Assembly (NCBI GenBank): GCA_015978205.1 | Contig: JADWMM010000027.1 | Span: 1 to 64,000, forward strand | DNA length: 64,000 nucleotides | Source of the DNA: Alkaliphilus sp. NP8 | GTDB lineage: Bacteria; Bacillota; Clostridia; Peptostreptococcales; Natronincolaceae | Direction of reading: 5' to 3' | Part shown: in pieces, positions 47,297 through 55,699 of the stretch | How positions within the stretch are numbered: the first letter of the stretch is position 1 | Layout: each line of letters begins with the position of its first letter | The notes under the pieces: generated by a model | What the model saw: only the letters and a program-made list of their open reading frames with translations | Told to the model about the DNA's origin: nothing | Database searches by the model: none | Translations under genes and position numbers: made by a program

Positions 47297-48439
47297 ATGA
47301 AAATAAGTAATAAAACTATAAAAAGAATAGAAGAAGAACAGAAATGTATCGGATGTAATGCCTGTATGAAAGGATGTCCTATGCTAGATAAGTTCTGTGA
47401 TTCTCCAAAGGATTTACTTAAAGATTTGCTAGAAGAAGAAGTTTTTGATTACAAGCTTCCTTATTCTTGTATGCTTTGTGGATACTGCACTAAAGTATGT
47501 CCAAAGGGAGTAGACCTAAAACAGCTATTTTTAGAGCTTAGAAAAGATATTATTGATCAAAGTGAAGGGAAACTATCGAAAGATCTTAATATATCTGCAG
47601 TAGAGCTTCATCAGAAACTCAGTTTCTCAAATTTATTTACATCTGATATTAAAAACCTTCAGTCTGATACAATATTTTTCCCTGGATGTGCGTTACTATC
47701 TTATAGTACAGAAATAGTAGAAAATACGTATAAGTATCTTAGAGAAAAAATCTCAGGTATAGGAATATATAATAAATGTTGTGGCAAGCCTACAAATTTT
47801 ATGGGAAAAGAAAAGCAATTTAAAGAGTATTTTTCAATATTAGAAAATGAATTTAAAACTAACAATGTAAAAAGAGTAATAACTGGGTGTCAAAATTGTT
47901 TTATGACCATATTAGATACTACTGAAACTGTAGAAGTTATATCTTTATGGGAAATATTATCATATTTTGGAATTCCAGAGAGTAAAAAAGGCATAGGAAA
48001 AAATTTAGATCATGAATTTACTATTCACGACCCATGTCCTACTAGAAATGTAGATGTGATCCATGAATCTGTTAGAGATATTATTTCTCAGTTAGAAATC
48101 AAATCTAAGGAAATGAAGTATAATAGAGGGAATACTCTTTGCTGTGGCTCTGGAGGTATGGTATTTGTAACACAAGCTGATATAGCAAGAGCACATGCAG
48201 AAAGAAGAGCTACCGAATCAAATACAGACTATATAATAACATATTGTCAAGAGTGTGTAGAATCTATGAGAAAAGGTGGTAAAAACTCTTTTCATATACT
48301 TGATTTACTATTCAATGAACAATTTCAAAATATGAATCAAAAAAACAATTCCACAATAAAAAAGTGGATAAATAGATATAAAAGTAAGAATATTAAAGTT
48401 AATTCTAGTTCCGAAGGCAAGGAAGTGAATCATGAATAA
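47297..48439 (+). CDS. Fe-S oxidoreductase subunit with two CCG domains (HdrB/GlpC-like)
   Basis: The ATG at 47297 gives 380 residues. An N-terminal pair of [4Fe-4S] ferredoxin motifs (CIGCNACMKGCP; CMLCGYCTKVCPKG) is followed by two cysteine-rich CCG domains (FFPGCALL ... CCGKPT; HDPCPTRN ... LCCGSGG ... CQEC). Such proteins resemble heterodisulfide reductase B/D or GlpC and pass electrons or bind non-canonical clusters. It overlaps the second VTT gene by 8 nt. The partner and substrate are unknown. Confidence 0.85.
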   Translation: MKISNKTIKRIEEEQKCIGCNACMKGCPMLDKFCDSPKDLLKDLLEEEVFDYKLPYSCMLCGYCTKVCPKGVDLKQLFLELRKDIIDQSEGKLSKDLNISAVELHQKLSFSNLFTSDIKNLQSDTIFFPGCALLSYSTEIVENTYKYLREKISGIGIYNKCCGKPTNFMGKEKQFKEYFSILENEFKTNNVKRVITGCQNCFMTILDTTETVEVISLWEILSYFGIPESKKGIGKNLDHEFTIHDPCPTRNVDVIHESVRDIISQLEIKSKEMKYNRGNTLCCGSGGMVFVTQADIARAHAERRATESNTDYIITYCQECVESMRKGGKNSFHILDLLFNEQFQNMNQKNNSTIKKWINRYKSKNIKVNSSSEGKEVNHE

Positions 48440-48917
48440 TAAAAGAAATTCACTTAAAATCATAGGAATAGTCATATTAGTATTAGTTTTAGCAGTTTTA
48501 ATTAATAAACTTAACTTTATAAAAGGATACGGACCCAACGAAATAAAAGAATATATTCAGGGGCAAGGATCAATGGCTCCAATTATATATGTAGTAATAT
48601 TAACTTTATTGCCATTATTATTATTTCCAGACTCTGTTTTAGTTATTGCTGGAGGTATGATATTTGGACTTTGGGGTGGAGCAGTACTTACATGTATAGG
48701 ATCACTTTTAGGGGGAGTTATAGCATTTACTATTTCAAGGACATTAGGCACAAAAGTTGTAAAAAGGATTATAAAAAGAGATATAGTTATATTTTATAAT
48801 AAAAATACAAAAAATGCATTTTTATTGATTCTAATGATGAGATTAATTCCGTTATTTCCTTTATGTTTAAGAAAATTTTTAAGGACAAAGAATTTGTACA
48901 ATAAATATTATTCATAA
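48432..48917 (+). pseudogene. TVP38/TMEM64 (VTT) membrane protein, C-terminally truncated
   Basis: The N-terminal 140 residues follow the VTT pattern (LVIAGGMIFGLWGGAVLTCIGSLLGGVIAFTISRTLG, then MRLIPLFP). They then end in a short non-family tail (LCLRKFLRTKNLYNKYYS) at 161 aa. The neighbouring paralogue continues for about 65 more residues with two helices. In another frame (48851-48904) a basic tail MFKKIFKDKEFVQ is readable. That suggests a deletion plus frameshift joined the core to the original C-terminus. The product is probably non-functional. Confidence 0.6.
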
Positions 48918-48941
48918 ATATATTAAAAGAATTATAGGTTG

Positions 48942-48990
48942 AAAAAGTAATTGCTTACCTTAATGAATCAAGGTAAGCAATTACTTTTTT
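48942..48990. terminator. Strong bidirectional-type terminator
   Basis: AAAAAGTAATTGCTTACCTT (48942-48961) pairs perfectly with 48970-48989, with an 8-nt loop and A/T runs on both sides. Confidence 0.9.
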
Positions 48991-48996
48991 CTTTCA

Positions 48997-49040
48997 TACT
49001 AAAATACATTTTTATAATTTAATTTTAATGTATTTTAGTA
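48997..49040. terminator. Second hairpin, end of the minus-strand ECF gene
   Basis: TACTAAAATACATT (48997-49010) and AATGTATTTTAGTA (49027-49040) form a perfect 14-bp stem. It lies 10 nt beyond the stop of the minus-strand gene and probably terminates it. Confidence 0.65.
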
Positions 49041-49050
49041 TATACAACCT

Positions 49051-49560
49051 TTAGTTAGCACTGGATTTAGCTGGTTTTGTAAAATTAATAGCTTTCGATT
49101 TTTGCAGAACATTTATTAATACATAAGATATAAAAGCGTCTGCACCGTGGTGGAGCATAGTACCAACTCCAGTAATTATAAGTAGATTATATACATCTAG
49201 TCCTACAAATGGCATAACTATAAGTACCTCAAGTAGTCCGTGTAGAGGTGCTGTAATAGCTGAAACTTTTCCGAAAGACAATCCTTTTTCTATAAGCTTA
49301 GCACCTGCAAGTCCAACAAATACATGCATAAAAGCTCTGGCTCCAATTAGTGGCCCAAGATTTAAAAAAAATCCAAAGGCAGAACCTAGGCCTGCCATAA
49401 TAGCAACCTTAGGTCCTAGCAACATAGCTATAAACATAGGTACATGAGAACCAAGTGTAGCTGTAAATGGTGGAATTATTACTTTGAAAAATACTGCGAA
49501 AGGTATAACGATTGCAAGTGCTGTAAGTAATGCAGTTAGAGCTAATTTTTTTGTATTCAT
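49051..49560 (-). CDS. ECF transporter S component-like membrane protein
   Basis: The 169-aa protein begins MNTKKLALTALLTALAIVIPF, the typical opening of ECF substrate-binding S components. About five to six helices follow (GSHVPMFIAMLLGPKVAIMAGLGSAFGFF; APLHGLLEVLIVMPFVG). The vitamin or cofactor specificity cannot be assigned from sequence, and niacin-type NiaX is one possibility. No EcfAT genes are nearby, so it would share a common energising module. It has a strong promoter with an embedded palindrome. Confidence 0.75.
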   Translation of the reverse strand: MNTKKLALTALLTALAIVIPFAVFFKVIIPPFTATLGSHVPMFIAMLLGPKVAIMAGLGSAFGFFLNLGPLIGARAFMHVFVGLAGAKLIEKGLSFGKVSAITAPLHGLLEVLIVMPFVGLDVYNLLIITGVGTMLHHGADAFISYVLINVLQKSKAINFTKPAKSSAN

Positions 49561-49592
49561 ATTTAATACCCCCTAAATATTATTTCTATATA

Positions 49593-49621
49593 ATAATAAC
49601 ATGTGTATATACACTTGTCAA
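49593..49621 (-). promoter_or_regulatory. Promoter of the ECF S-component gene (minus strand)
   Basis: On the minus strand TTGACA (49621-49616), a 17-nt spacer and TATTAT (49598-49593). It is close to the sigma-A consensus. Confidence 0.8.
49599..49618. promoter_or_regulatory. Palindromic operator inside the promoter spacer
   Basis: ACATGTGTATATACACTTGT is a 20-bp palindrome with one mismatched base pair. It fills the spacer between the -35 and -10 elements, a classical repressor position. Confidence 0.65.
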
Positions 49622-49821
49622 TTCTAATGTAAATATAAAAATCTTTTTAGTATATATAGGTTACTGATTTATTAAATCAACAAAATATTTATTTTTTAGT
49701 TAAGTTATAGTTTTATTAAAAGTAGCTTTTGTTTATTGACATTAGTTAAGGGTAGATATATCATTATAGTAATATATAAAAATTTTCTGATATTTAAATT
49801 AATAATGTAGAGGTGAATTTT

Positions 49822-51243
49822 ATGACAGAAAAAACAAGTGGTAAAAAGTTAAAAGAAGAATTAAGCAAAAAATTTAATAATGCTTGGGAAGCATTAAAAG
49901 ATGGAGAGCTAGAACAAGTTTTCGAATTTAGTGAATCTTACAAGGATTTTATGGATAAAGGAAAGACAGAAAGAGAATGCGTAGATGAGATTATTAAACA
50001 AGCAAAAGAAAATGATTTTATTTCTTTAGATGAAGTTATGGATAAAGGGTCTGTTAATGCAGGAGATAAGATCTATGCAGAGAATAAAGGCAAAGCCGTT
50101 GCTTTATTTATAATAGGAAGTGAAAATATAGAAAAAGGTATGAGAATAGTAGGAAGCCACTTAGATGCTCCTAGACTAGATTTAAAGGCTATGCCTCTTT
50201 ACGAAGATGGTGGTCTTGCACTTTTAAAGACTCACTATTATGGTGGAATAAAGAAATATCAATGGGTAGCTACACCATTAGCATTGCACGGTGTTATGAC
50301 TAAGAAAAATGGGGAAAAGATTTCTATTGTTATTGGAGAAGATGAAAAAGATCCAGTACTTTACATATCCGATTTACTTCCTCATTTAGCAAAGGATCAA
50401 ATGGCTAAAAAAATGGGAGAAGGTATTACTGGAGAAGGACTTAATGTACTTATTGGTAATATACCTTATAAAGATGATGAGATAGATGAAAAAGTAAAGT
50501 TAAACATATTAAATCTATTAAATGAAAAGTATGGAATTCATGAAGAAGACTTTACAGTTGCTGAAATTGAAATCGTACCAGCTGGAAAATCCAGAGATGT
50601 AGGTCTTGATAGAAGTATGATAGCTGCTCATGGACATGATGATCGTGTCTGCTCATTTGCTGCACATAAAGCTGTGTTAGAAATTGAAAAACCTAAAACT
50701 ACAGTTGTTGGTCTATTTGTTGATAAAGAAGAAGTTGGAAGCATGGGTAATACAGGAATGGAATCTATGTTTTTTGAAAATGTTGTTGCAGAGCTATTAA
50801 ATTTACAAGGAATAACTAGTTACTTAGGTTTACGTAGAGCTATGAGTAATACAAAGGTATTATCTGGTGATGTTACAGCTGGATTTGATCCTAATTTCCC
50901 AGATGTATTAGACAAACGAAATGCTTCTTTTATTGGTAAAGGTGTTACTCTTACTAAATATACTGGTTCAAGAGGAAAAGCTGGTTGTAATGATGCAAAT
51001 GCTGAGTTTTTAGGTGAAGTTAGACAAATATTTAATAAAAATGATGTAAGTTGGCAAGTAGGAGAATTAGGAAAGGTAGATCAAGGTGGTGGTGGTACTA
51101 TCGCTTACATATTAGCTAATAAAGGAGCTGAAGTTGTAGATTGTGGTACGCCCATGTTAAGTATGCATGCACCTATTGAATTAGTTAGTAAAGTAGATTT
51201 ATATATGACTTACAAGGCTTATAAAGCTTTTTATCAAGGATAA
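49822..51243 (+). CDS. M18-family zinc aminopeptidase
   Basis: The ATG at 49822, behind GAGGTG, gives 473 residues. The in-frame GTG at 49813 lies inside that site. M18 signatures are visible: GSHLDAPRLDLK and HGHDDRVCSFAA with metal ligands, and DKEEVGSMGNTGMES with the catalytic Glu pair. SMHAPIELVSKVDLY with the last ligand is near the end. The family removes N-terminal residues from peptides, fitting a peptide- and amino-acid-fermenting lifestyle. Confidence 0.92.
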   Translation: MTEKTSGKKLKEELSKKFNNAWEALKDGELEQVFEFSESYKDFMDKGKTERECVDEIIKQAKENDFISLDEVMDKGSVNAGDKIYAENKGKAVALFIIGSENIEKGMRIVGSHLDAPRLDLKAMPLYEDGGLALLKTHYYGGIKKYQWVATPLALHGVMTKKNGEKISIVIGEDEKDPVLYISDLLPHLAKDQMAKKMGEGITGEGLNVLIGNIPYKDDEIDEKVKLNILNLLNEKYGIHEEDFTVAEIEIVPAGKSRDVGLDRSMIAAHGHDDRVCSFAAHKAVLEIEKPKTTVVGLFVDKEEVGSMGNTGMESMFFENVVAELLNLQGITSYLGLRRAMSNTKVLSGDVTAGFDPNFPDVLDKRNASFIGKGVTLTKYTGSRGKAGCNDANAEFLGEVRQIFNKNDVSWQVGELGKVDQGGGGTIAYILANKGAEVVDCGTPMLSMHAPIELVSKVDLYMTYKAYKAFYQG

Positions 51244-51306
51244 TAGTATAGGTATCAAATATCAATATTTAATAAAACACACAACTACGGTTTCATCCAT
51301 GGATTA

Positions 51307-51355
51307 AAGGACCTAATCTTGCATATGTAAATGTAAGGTATAGGTTCTTTTTTTG
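51307..51355 (+). terminator. Terminator of the aminopeptidase gene
   Basis: AGGACCTA (51308-51315) pairs with TAGGTTCT (51341-51348) via one G-U pair, and inner pairing extends to CTTGCAT/ATGTAAG. A T-run follows from 51348. Confidence 0.8.
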
Positions 51356-51496
51356 TGTTTTTTATTAAATATTCGTTCTTTAGAAGGAAGTCAAAGCTTG
51401 CTATCTTAGAACAAATAATATAATATATTAGAATATTAACAAATAATACCTATGTAATTTTGAAATATAATAAGAGGGAGTAAAGGTGGGAGAAAA

Positions 51497-51889
51497 ATGA
51501 AAAAAATATTGTTATTTATAATAGGAAGTATTAGCTTAGGATTAGGTGCTATTGGTATTGTATTACCTGTGCTTCCAACTACTCCTTTCCTTTTACTATC
51601 TCTTGCTTGTTTTATAAGAAGTAGCAGTAAACTTTATAATTTTATACTTTCAAATAAGTATTTAGCTCCTTATGTTGAAGATTATATTTCAGGTAATGGT
51701 ATACCAATTAAAGTTAAAAAGAAAGCAATATCTTTAATATGGATCACTATAGGTTTTTCAGCAATATTCATTTTAGATAAAATGCTTTTAAGATTAATGC
51801 TTTTAATTATAGCTACTACTGTATCTATTTATATTTGGACTAGAGATACACCACAAGAAAAGAAAAGAGTAGAGAGTAGTAATTGTTAG
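51497..51889 (+). CDS. DUF454 (YbaN) family membrane protein
   Basis: The 130-aa protein has the DUF454 opening IGSISLGLGAIGIVLPVLPTTPFLLLSLACF. It shows two N-terminal helices, a short soluble loop (SNKYLAPYVEDYISGNGIP) and two C-terminal helices. Function is unknown for the family. It lies just upstream of the Fur-controlled feoA promoter but is not clearly part of that unit. The ribosome binding site is weak (GTGGGAG). Confidence 0.88.
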   Translation: MKKILLFIIGSISLGLGAIGIVLPVLPTTPFLLLSLACFIRSSSKLYNFILSNKYLAPYVEDYISGNGIPIKVKKKAISLIWITIGFSAIFILDKMLLRLMLLIIATTVSIYIWTRDTPQEKKRVESSNC

Positions 51890-51934
51890 ATTTGTTGATT
51901 TATTATAATAATATTATTTGATTTTAAAAATCTA

Positions 51935-51963
51935 TTGACTTTCATCTGTGATAATGATATTCT
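51935..51963 (+). promoter_or_regulatory. Promoter of feoA
   Basis: TTGACT (51935-51940), a 17-nt spacer and TATTCT (51958-51963). The -10 element is covered by the Fur-like box. Confidence 0.65.
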
Positions 51964-51968
51964 TTATC
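51950..51968. promoter_or_regulatory. Fur-like box of feoA
   Basis: GATAATGATATTCTTTATC matches the 19-bp Fur consensus GATAATGATAATCATTATC at 17 of 19 positions and overlaps the -10 element. Confidence 0.8.
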
Positions 51969-52015
51969 AAGAGATGAGTTGTTAAATTTTTAATAATAAA
52001 GTAGGTGAAACTATT

Positions 52016-52225
52016 ATGCTATTGTCAAAAGCAAAAGTTGGTCAAACTTTTAGTATAAAAAATGTAACAGGCAAGGAAAAGGTAAGGAAATTTTTATTTA
52101 CTTTAGGCTGTTCTGAAGGGGAAGAAATTACTCTTATTTCTAAACTAGCAGGAAATTATATAGTTAACATAAAAGATGGTAGATATGCTATAGATGAAAA
52201 AATGGCTAAATCTATTGAAGTTTAA
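52016..52225 (+). CDS. feoA: Ferrous iron transport protein FeoA
   Basis: The 69-aa SH3-like protein has the typical form: LLSKAKVGQTFSIKNVTG at the N-terminus, FLFTLGCSEGEEITLISKLAGNYIV in the middle and YAIDEKMAKSIEV at the end. FeoA assists the FeoB iron channel. It has its own Fur-like box. The ribosome binding site is GTAGGTG. Two hairpins separate it from feoB. Confidence 0.93.
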   Translation: MLLSKAKVGQTFSIKNVTGKEKVRKFLFTLGCSEGEEITLISKLAGNYIVNIKDGRYAIDEKMAKSIEV

Positions 52226-52238
52226 ATATAAAAGAACA

Positions 52239-52297
52239 AAATAATATCTAAATAGATATTATTTATAAATGCTATATTTAGTAGCATTTATATTTTT
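52239..52297 (+). terminator. Tandem hairpins between feoA and feoB
   Basis: AAATAATATCT/AGATATTATTT (52239-52249/52254-52264) is a perfect 11-bp stem. A second stem, AAATGCTA with its complement TAGCATTT (about 52267-52290), is followed by T-rich sequence. They probably terminate much of the feoA transcript. Confidence 0.6.
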
Positions 52298-52308
52298 CTA
52301 TTATCAAT

Positions 52309-52327
52309 GATAATGAAAATCATTTTC
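52309..52327. promoter_or_regulatory. Fur-like box of feoB
   Basis: GATAATGAAAATCATTTTC matches the 19-bp Fur consensus at 17 of 19 positions. An overlapping dyad ATTATCAATGATAAT (52300-52314) adds a second half-site pair. feoB thus seems to have separate iron control. Confidence 0.75.
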
Positions 52328-52358
52328 TAAATATTTTTTAGTATAGGGAGGAGTAATT

Positions 52359-54314
52359 ATGAGAATAGCATTAGCAGGTAATCCTAATTCAGGAAAAACC
52401 ACACTTTTTAATGCAATTACAGGTAAAACAGAAGTTGTAGGAAATTGGCCTGGTGTTACTATAGCCAAAAAGGAGGCCGATTTAAAGAAAAAGTACAAGG
52501 TAAATCAAACTGATGTAAGAATTGTGGATCTTCCAGGTACATATTCTATTTCACCATTTACTGGTGAAGAAGTTATTACAAGGGATTTTATACTAGAAGA
52601 AAATCCTGATGTAATAATAAATATTGTTGATGGGGCTAATCTTAGTAGAAGTTTATTTTTTACAACACAGCTACTAGAACTAGGAATTCCAGTTGTTGTT
52701 GCCCTTAATAAAAATGATATTGTGTCTAAAAGAGGAGATGTTGTAGACGTAGATGCTTTGAGCAAAGAATTAAATTGCAAAATAATTCCTACTACAGCAA
52801 CTTCAGAACAAGGTTTATCAAATTTAATAAATGAAGTTGTTAAAGCAGGTAAAAGTAATACAACTCAATCAAAAACAAACTTTGAGGGAAAAAATGATAA
52901 AAGTTCTGATACTGCAAGACAAAAATTTGTAAATGAAATAATTAAAAAATGTCAAGTTAAAAAGACAGATTCTGCAAAAATTACTTTTTCTGATAAAATT
53001 GACAGGATTGTAGCGCATAAATGGTTGGGAATACCTATATTTTTTGTTATAATGTGGGGAGTATTTACATTTTCAATAGAAGGACTCGGAGGATATCTAT
53101 CAGAGTATTTTAATGAAACAGTGTTTGGTGAAATATTACCAAATGCAGCAAATAATTTTTTTGACGGATTAGGAATTAGTCCGTTGTTAAAAGATCTTAT
53201 TGTAGAAGGTGCAATTGGTGGTGTAGGCGCTGTTATAGGGTTTTTACCTTTAATCATGGTATTATTCTTTTGTTTATCATTACTTGAAGATAGCGGCTAT
53301 ATGGCTAGAGTAGCATTGATAATGGATAGATACTTTAAAAAAATAGGATTATCTGGTAAATCTATTATACCAATGATAGTTGGTTCAGGTTGTGCTATTC
53401 CAGGTGTTATGGCTACAAGAACGATTGAAGATATAAATGAAAGAAGAATGACTACAATTCTTACTCCATTTGTACCTTGTGGAGCTAAACTTCCGATAAT
53501 AGCTCTTTTTACAGCTGTATTCTTCCCAAACAATGCTTGGGTTGGGCCTAGTATGTATGTTATTGCTATTGCAATGATTATAATCGGAGGACTTTTATTA
53601 AAAAGAATTTTCAAGTGGGAAAATGCTTCAAGTTTTATTATGGAGCTTCCTGAATATAAAATGCCTAGCTTTAAATATGCTTTTAGTCAGATGATGAACA
53701 AAGCAAAAGCTTTTATTTATAAAGCAAGTACGATTATATTAGTATTTAATACATTGGTATGGTTTTTACAAGCGTATAGTTGGGGACTTAATCCTGTAGA
53801 AGATCAAAGTTTAAGTATACTTGCATCTATAGGAACTGTAATTTCTCCTATCTTAATTCCATTAGGATTTTTAGGGTGGCAACTTGCAGCTGCAGCAATA
53901 ACAGGTTTTATTGCTAAGGAGAATGTTGTAGCAACATTTGCAGTACTTTTAGCTGCAGCTTCTGAAGAAGCATTACATTTACCAGGAGGTGTTTTAACAC
54001 AATTCTTTACACCGGTAACAGCTTTTGCTTACCTTGCATTTAACTTATTTACTCCACCTTGCTTTGCTGCAATTGGAGCTATGAACTCAGAATTAGGTTC
54101 TAAAAAATGGTTGATGAGGGCTTTAGCTTTCCAATTCTCAGTTGGATATATTTTAGCTATGCTTATAAACCAAATTGGTACTATTATAGTGTATGGTGAA
54201 ACTGCAGTAGGTTTTATACCAGCTATAATAATAACTTTATTAACAGCTGTATATCTTGTTATTACTATTAAAAAAAGAGGCTCTATGCCTACTGAAGTAG
54301 GAGTTGAAGCATAA
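52359..54314 (+). CDS. feoB: Ferrous iron transport protein FeoB
   Basis: FeoB is the GTP-dependent Fe(II) transporter. The 651-aa product has an N-terminal G domain: G1 GNPNSGKT at residues 7-14, DLPGTYSISPF as G3 and NKND as G4. A short linker leads to the membrane part with the two Gate motifs (MVGSGCAIPGVMATRTI; FVPCGAKLPI). The ribosome binding site is GGGAGGAG. The stop overlaps a small Cys-rich gene. Confidence 0.96.
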   Translation: MRIALAGNPNSGKTTLFNAITGKTEVVGNWPGVTIAKKEADLKKKYKVNQTDVRIVDLPGTYSISPFTGEEVITRDFILEENPDVIINIVDGANLSRSLFFTTQLLELGIPVVVALNKNDIVSKRGDVVDVDALSKELNCKIIPTTATSEQGLSNLINEVVKAGKSNTTQSKTNFEGKNDKSSDTARQKFVNEIIKKCQVKKTDSAKITFSDKIDRIVAHKWLGIPIFFVIMWGVFTFSIEGLGGYLSEYFNETVFGEILPNAANNFFDGLGISPLLKDLIVEGAIGGVGAVIGFLPLIMVLFFCLSLLEDSGYMARVALIMDRYFKKIGLSGKSIIPMIVGSGCAIPGVMATRTIEDINERRMTTILTPFVPCGAKLPIIALFTAVFFPNNAWVGPSMYVIAIAMIIIGGLLLKRIFKWENASSFIMELPEYKMPSFKYAFSQMMNKAKAFIYKASTIILVFNTLVWFLQAYSWGLNPVEDQSLSILASIGTVISPILIPLGFLGWQLAAAAITGFIAKENVVATFAVLLAAASEEALHLPGGVLTQFFTPVTAFAYLAFNLFTPPCFAAIGAMNSELGSKKWLMRALAFQFSVGYILAMLINQIGTIIVYGETAVGFIPAIIITLLTAVYLVITIKKRGSMPTEVGVEA

Positions 54315-54454
54315 TGACACAGAATATCATAGTAGGAGCAATATTTGCAGGCATTATTATATTTGCTCTAAAAAAAGTTATAAGTGATACTAAAAATAAT
54401 AAATGTAGTTGTGGTAGTAGTTGTTCTGACAAAAGTAGATGCAATAAAGGATAA
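54314..54454 (+). CDS. FeoB-associated Cys-rich membrane protein
   Basis: This 46-aa ORF starts at the ATG overlapping the feoB stop by one base. It has one transmembrane helix (about residues 4-20) and a cytoplasmic-type tail with C31, C33, C37 and C43 (KCSCGSSCSDKSRC). This is the small FeoB-associated family frequent in Firmicutes, a probable functional stand-in for FeoC. Its coupling to feoB is strong evidence that it is real. Confidence 0.88.
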   Translation: MTQNIIVGAIFAGIIIFALKKVISDTKNNKCSCGSSCSDKSRCNKG

Positions 54455-54488
54455 CTAAATTAACAACACTATTTAATTGTGATATTAT

Positions 54489-54546
54489 ACTTCCAAAGTA
54501 GACACTGTAATTAATTAAATTACAAATCTACTTTGGAGTTTTTTTA
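54489..54546 (+). terminator. Terminator of the feo unit
   Basis: ACTTCCAAAGTAGA (54489-54502) pairs with TCTACTTTGGAGT (near 54527-54539), with further AT pairing inside. A run of seven T follows. Confidence 0.85.
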
Positions 54547-54643
54547 TATTATTATTTTACTTTTAATTAATTTTGTAATAAAAAAGATTACATTGCAATA
54601 TTAATAAAAAAATGATATCTTTTTATTGGGATAGTTAAGCTTA

Positions 54644-54652
54644 TGGTATAAT
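54644..54652 (+). promoter_or_regulatory. Extended -10 promoter of uppP
   Basis: TGGTATAAT is an extended -10 element (TG at 54644, TATAAT at 54647-54652), 65 nt before the uppP start. The -35 element is weak. Confidence 0.55.
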
Positions 54653-54716
54653 ATGTTTAAAGTTTTTATCCTAAGGTTTAGAAAATTAATACTTAAAAAT
54701 GTGGAGGCAAAATAGC

Positions 54717-55541
54717 ATGGTTATTATTGAACTATTAAAAGTAGTATTTTTAGGGATTGTTGAAGGAATTACAGAGTGGTTACCAATAAGTAGTACTGGT
54801 CATATGATTTTAGTAGACGAATTTATTAAACTAAATACTTCAGATGCATTTAAAGAAATGTTTTTTGTTGTTATTCAATTGGGAGCTATTATGGCTGTAG
54901 TTCTTCTATATTTTCACAAGTTAAATCCTTTTTCACCGGATAAATCTAAAAAACAAAAAATAGATACTATGAAAATCTGGTATAAAGTAATTATAGGAGT
55001 TATACCAGCAGCAGTTTTAGGTCTATTATTTGATGATTGGTTAAATGAACACCTTTATAATTATTGGACAGTTGCTATTATGCTAATTGTTTATGGAGTT
55101 TTGTTTATTATTGTGGAGAATCGTAATAAAGGTAAATCGGCAAAAATAAATAATTTTAATCAATTACCATATAGAACAGCCTTTTTAATAGGTATGTTTC
55201 AAGTATTGGCTTTAATTCCGGGAACGTCACGTTCAGGTGCAACTATTATTGGTGCAATTATTCTTGGTACATCACGTTATATTGCGGCAGAGTATTCATT
55301 TTTCCTATCTATTCCAGTAATGTTTGGTGCAAGTGCATTAAAGCTAGTTAAATTTGGATTTAATTTTACTAGTATGGAGATTATAACTCTATTAACAGGA
55401 ATGATTGTAGCATTTATTGTTTCTATAATAGCTATACGATTTTTACTTGTATATATTAAAAATAATGATTTTAAAGCATTTGGTTGGTATCGTATAGTAT
55501 TAGGTGTAATAGTAATAGGATATTTTGTGCTTTTAGGTTAA
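54717..55541 (+). CDS. uppP: Undecaprenyl-diphosphatase UppP (BacA)
   Basis: UppP recycles undecaprenyl diphosphate for cell-wall synthesis, and extra copies confer bacitracin tolerance. The ATG at 54717, behind GTGGAGG, gives 274 residues. The two catalytic loops are visible: [14 protein letters not shown] (residues 16-29) and [14 protein letters not shown]. About seven to eight helices are predicted. It has its own promoter and terminator. Confidence 0.95.
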   Translation: MVIIELLKVVFLGIVEGITEWLPISSTGHMILVDEFIKLNTSDAFKEMFFVVIQLGAIMAVVLLYFHKLNPFSPDKSKKQKIDTMKIWYKVIIGVIPAAVLGLLFDDWLNEHLYNYWTVAIMLIVYGVLFIIVENRNKGKSAKINNFNQLPYRTAFLIGMFQVLALIPGTSRSGATIIGAIILGTSRYIAAEYSFFLSIPVMFGASALKLVKFGFNFTSMEIITLLTGMIVAFIVSIIAIRFLLVYIKNNDFKAFGWYRIVLGVIVIGYFVLLG

Positions 55542-55551
55542 ACTTTAAAAG

Positions 55552-55583
55552 ATACTTTCAAGATAAATTGAAAGTGTTTTTTT
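55552..55583 (+). terminator. Terminator of uppP
   Basis: ATACTTTCA (55552-55560) pairs with TGAAAGTGT (55569-55577) with one G-U pair, followed by a run of seven T. Confidence 0.85.
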
Positions 55584-55699
55584 ATGGATTTTTACCAAAG
55601 TATAGTAAATTGTATTGCGAAAATCTAATTAAGTATATAAACTTATATATAATAAAAAAATATTGGGTATAATAATATTTATATAAGGAGGAGTTAAAT

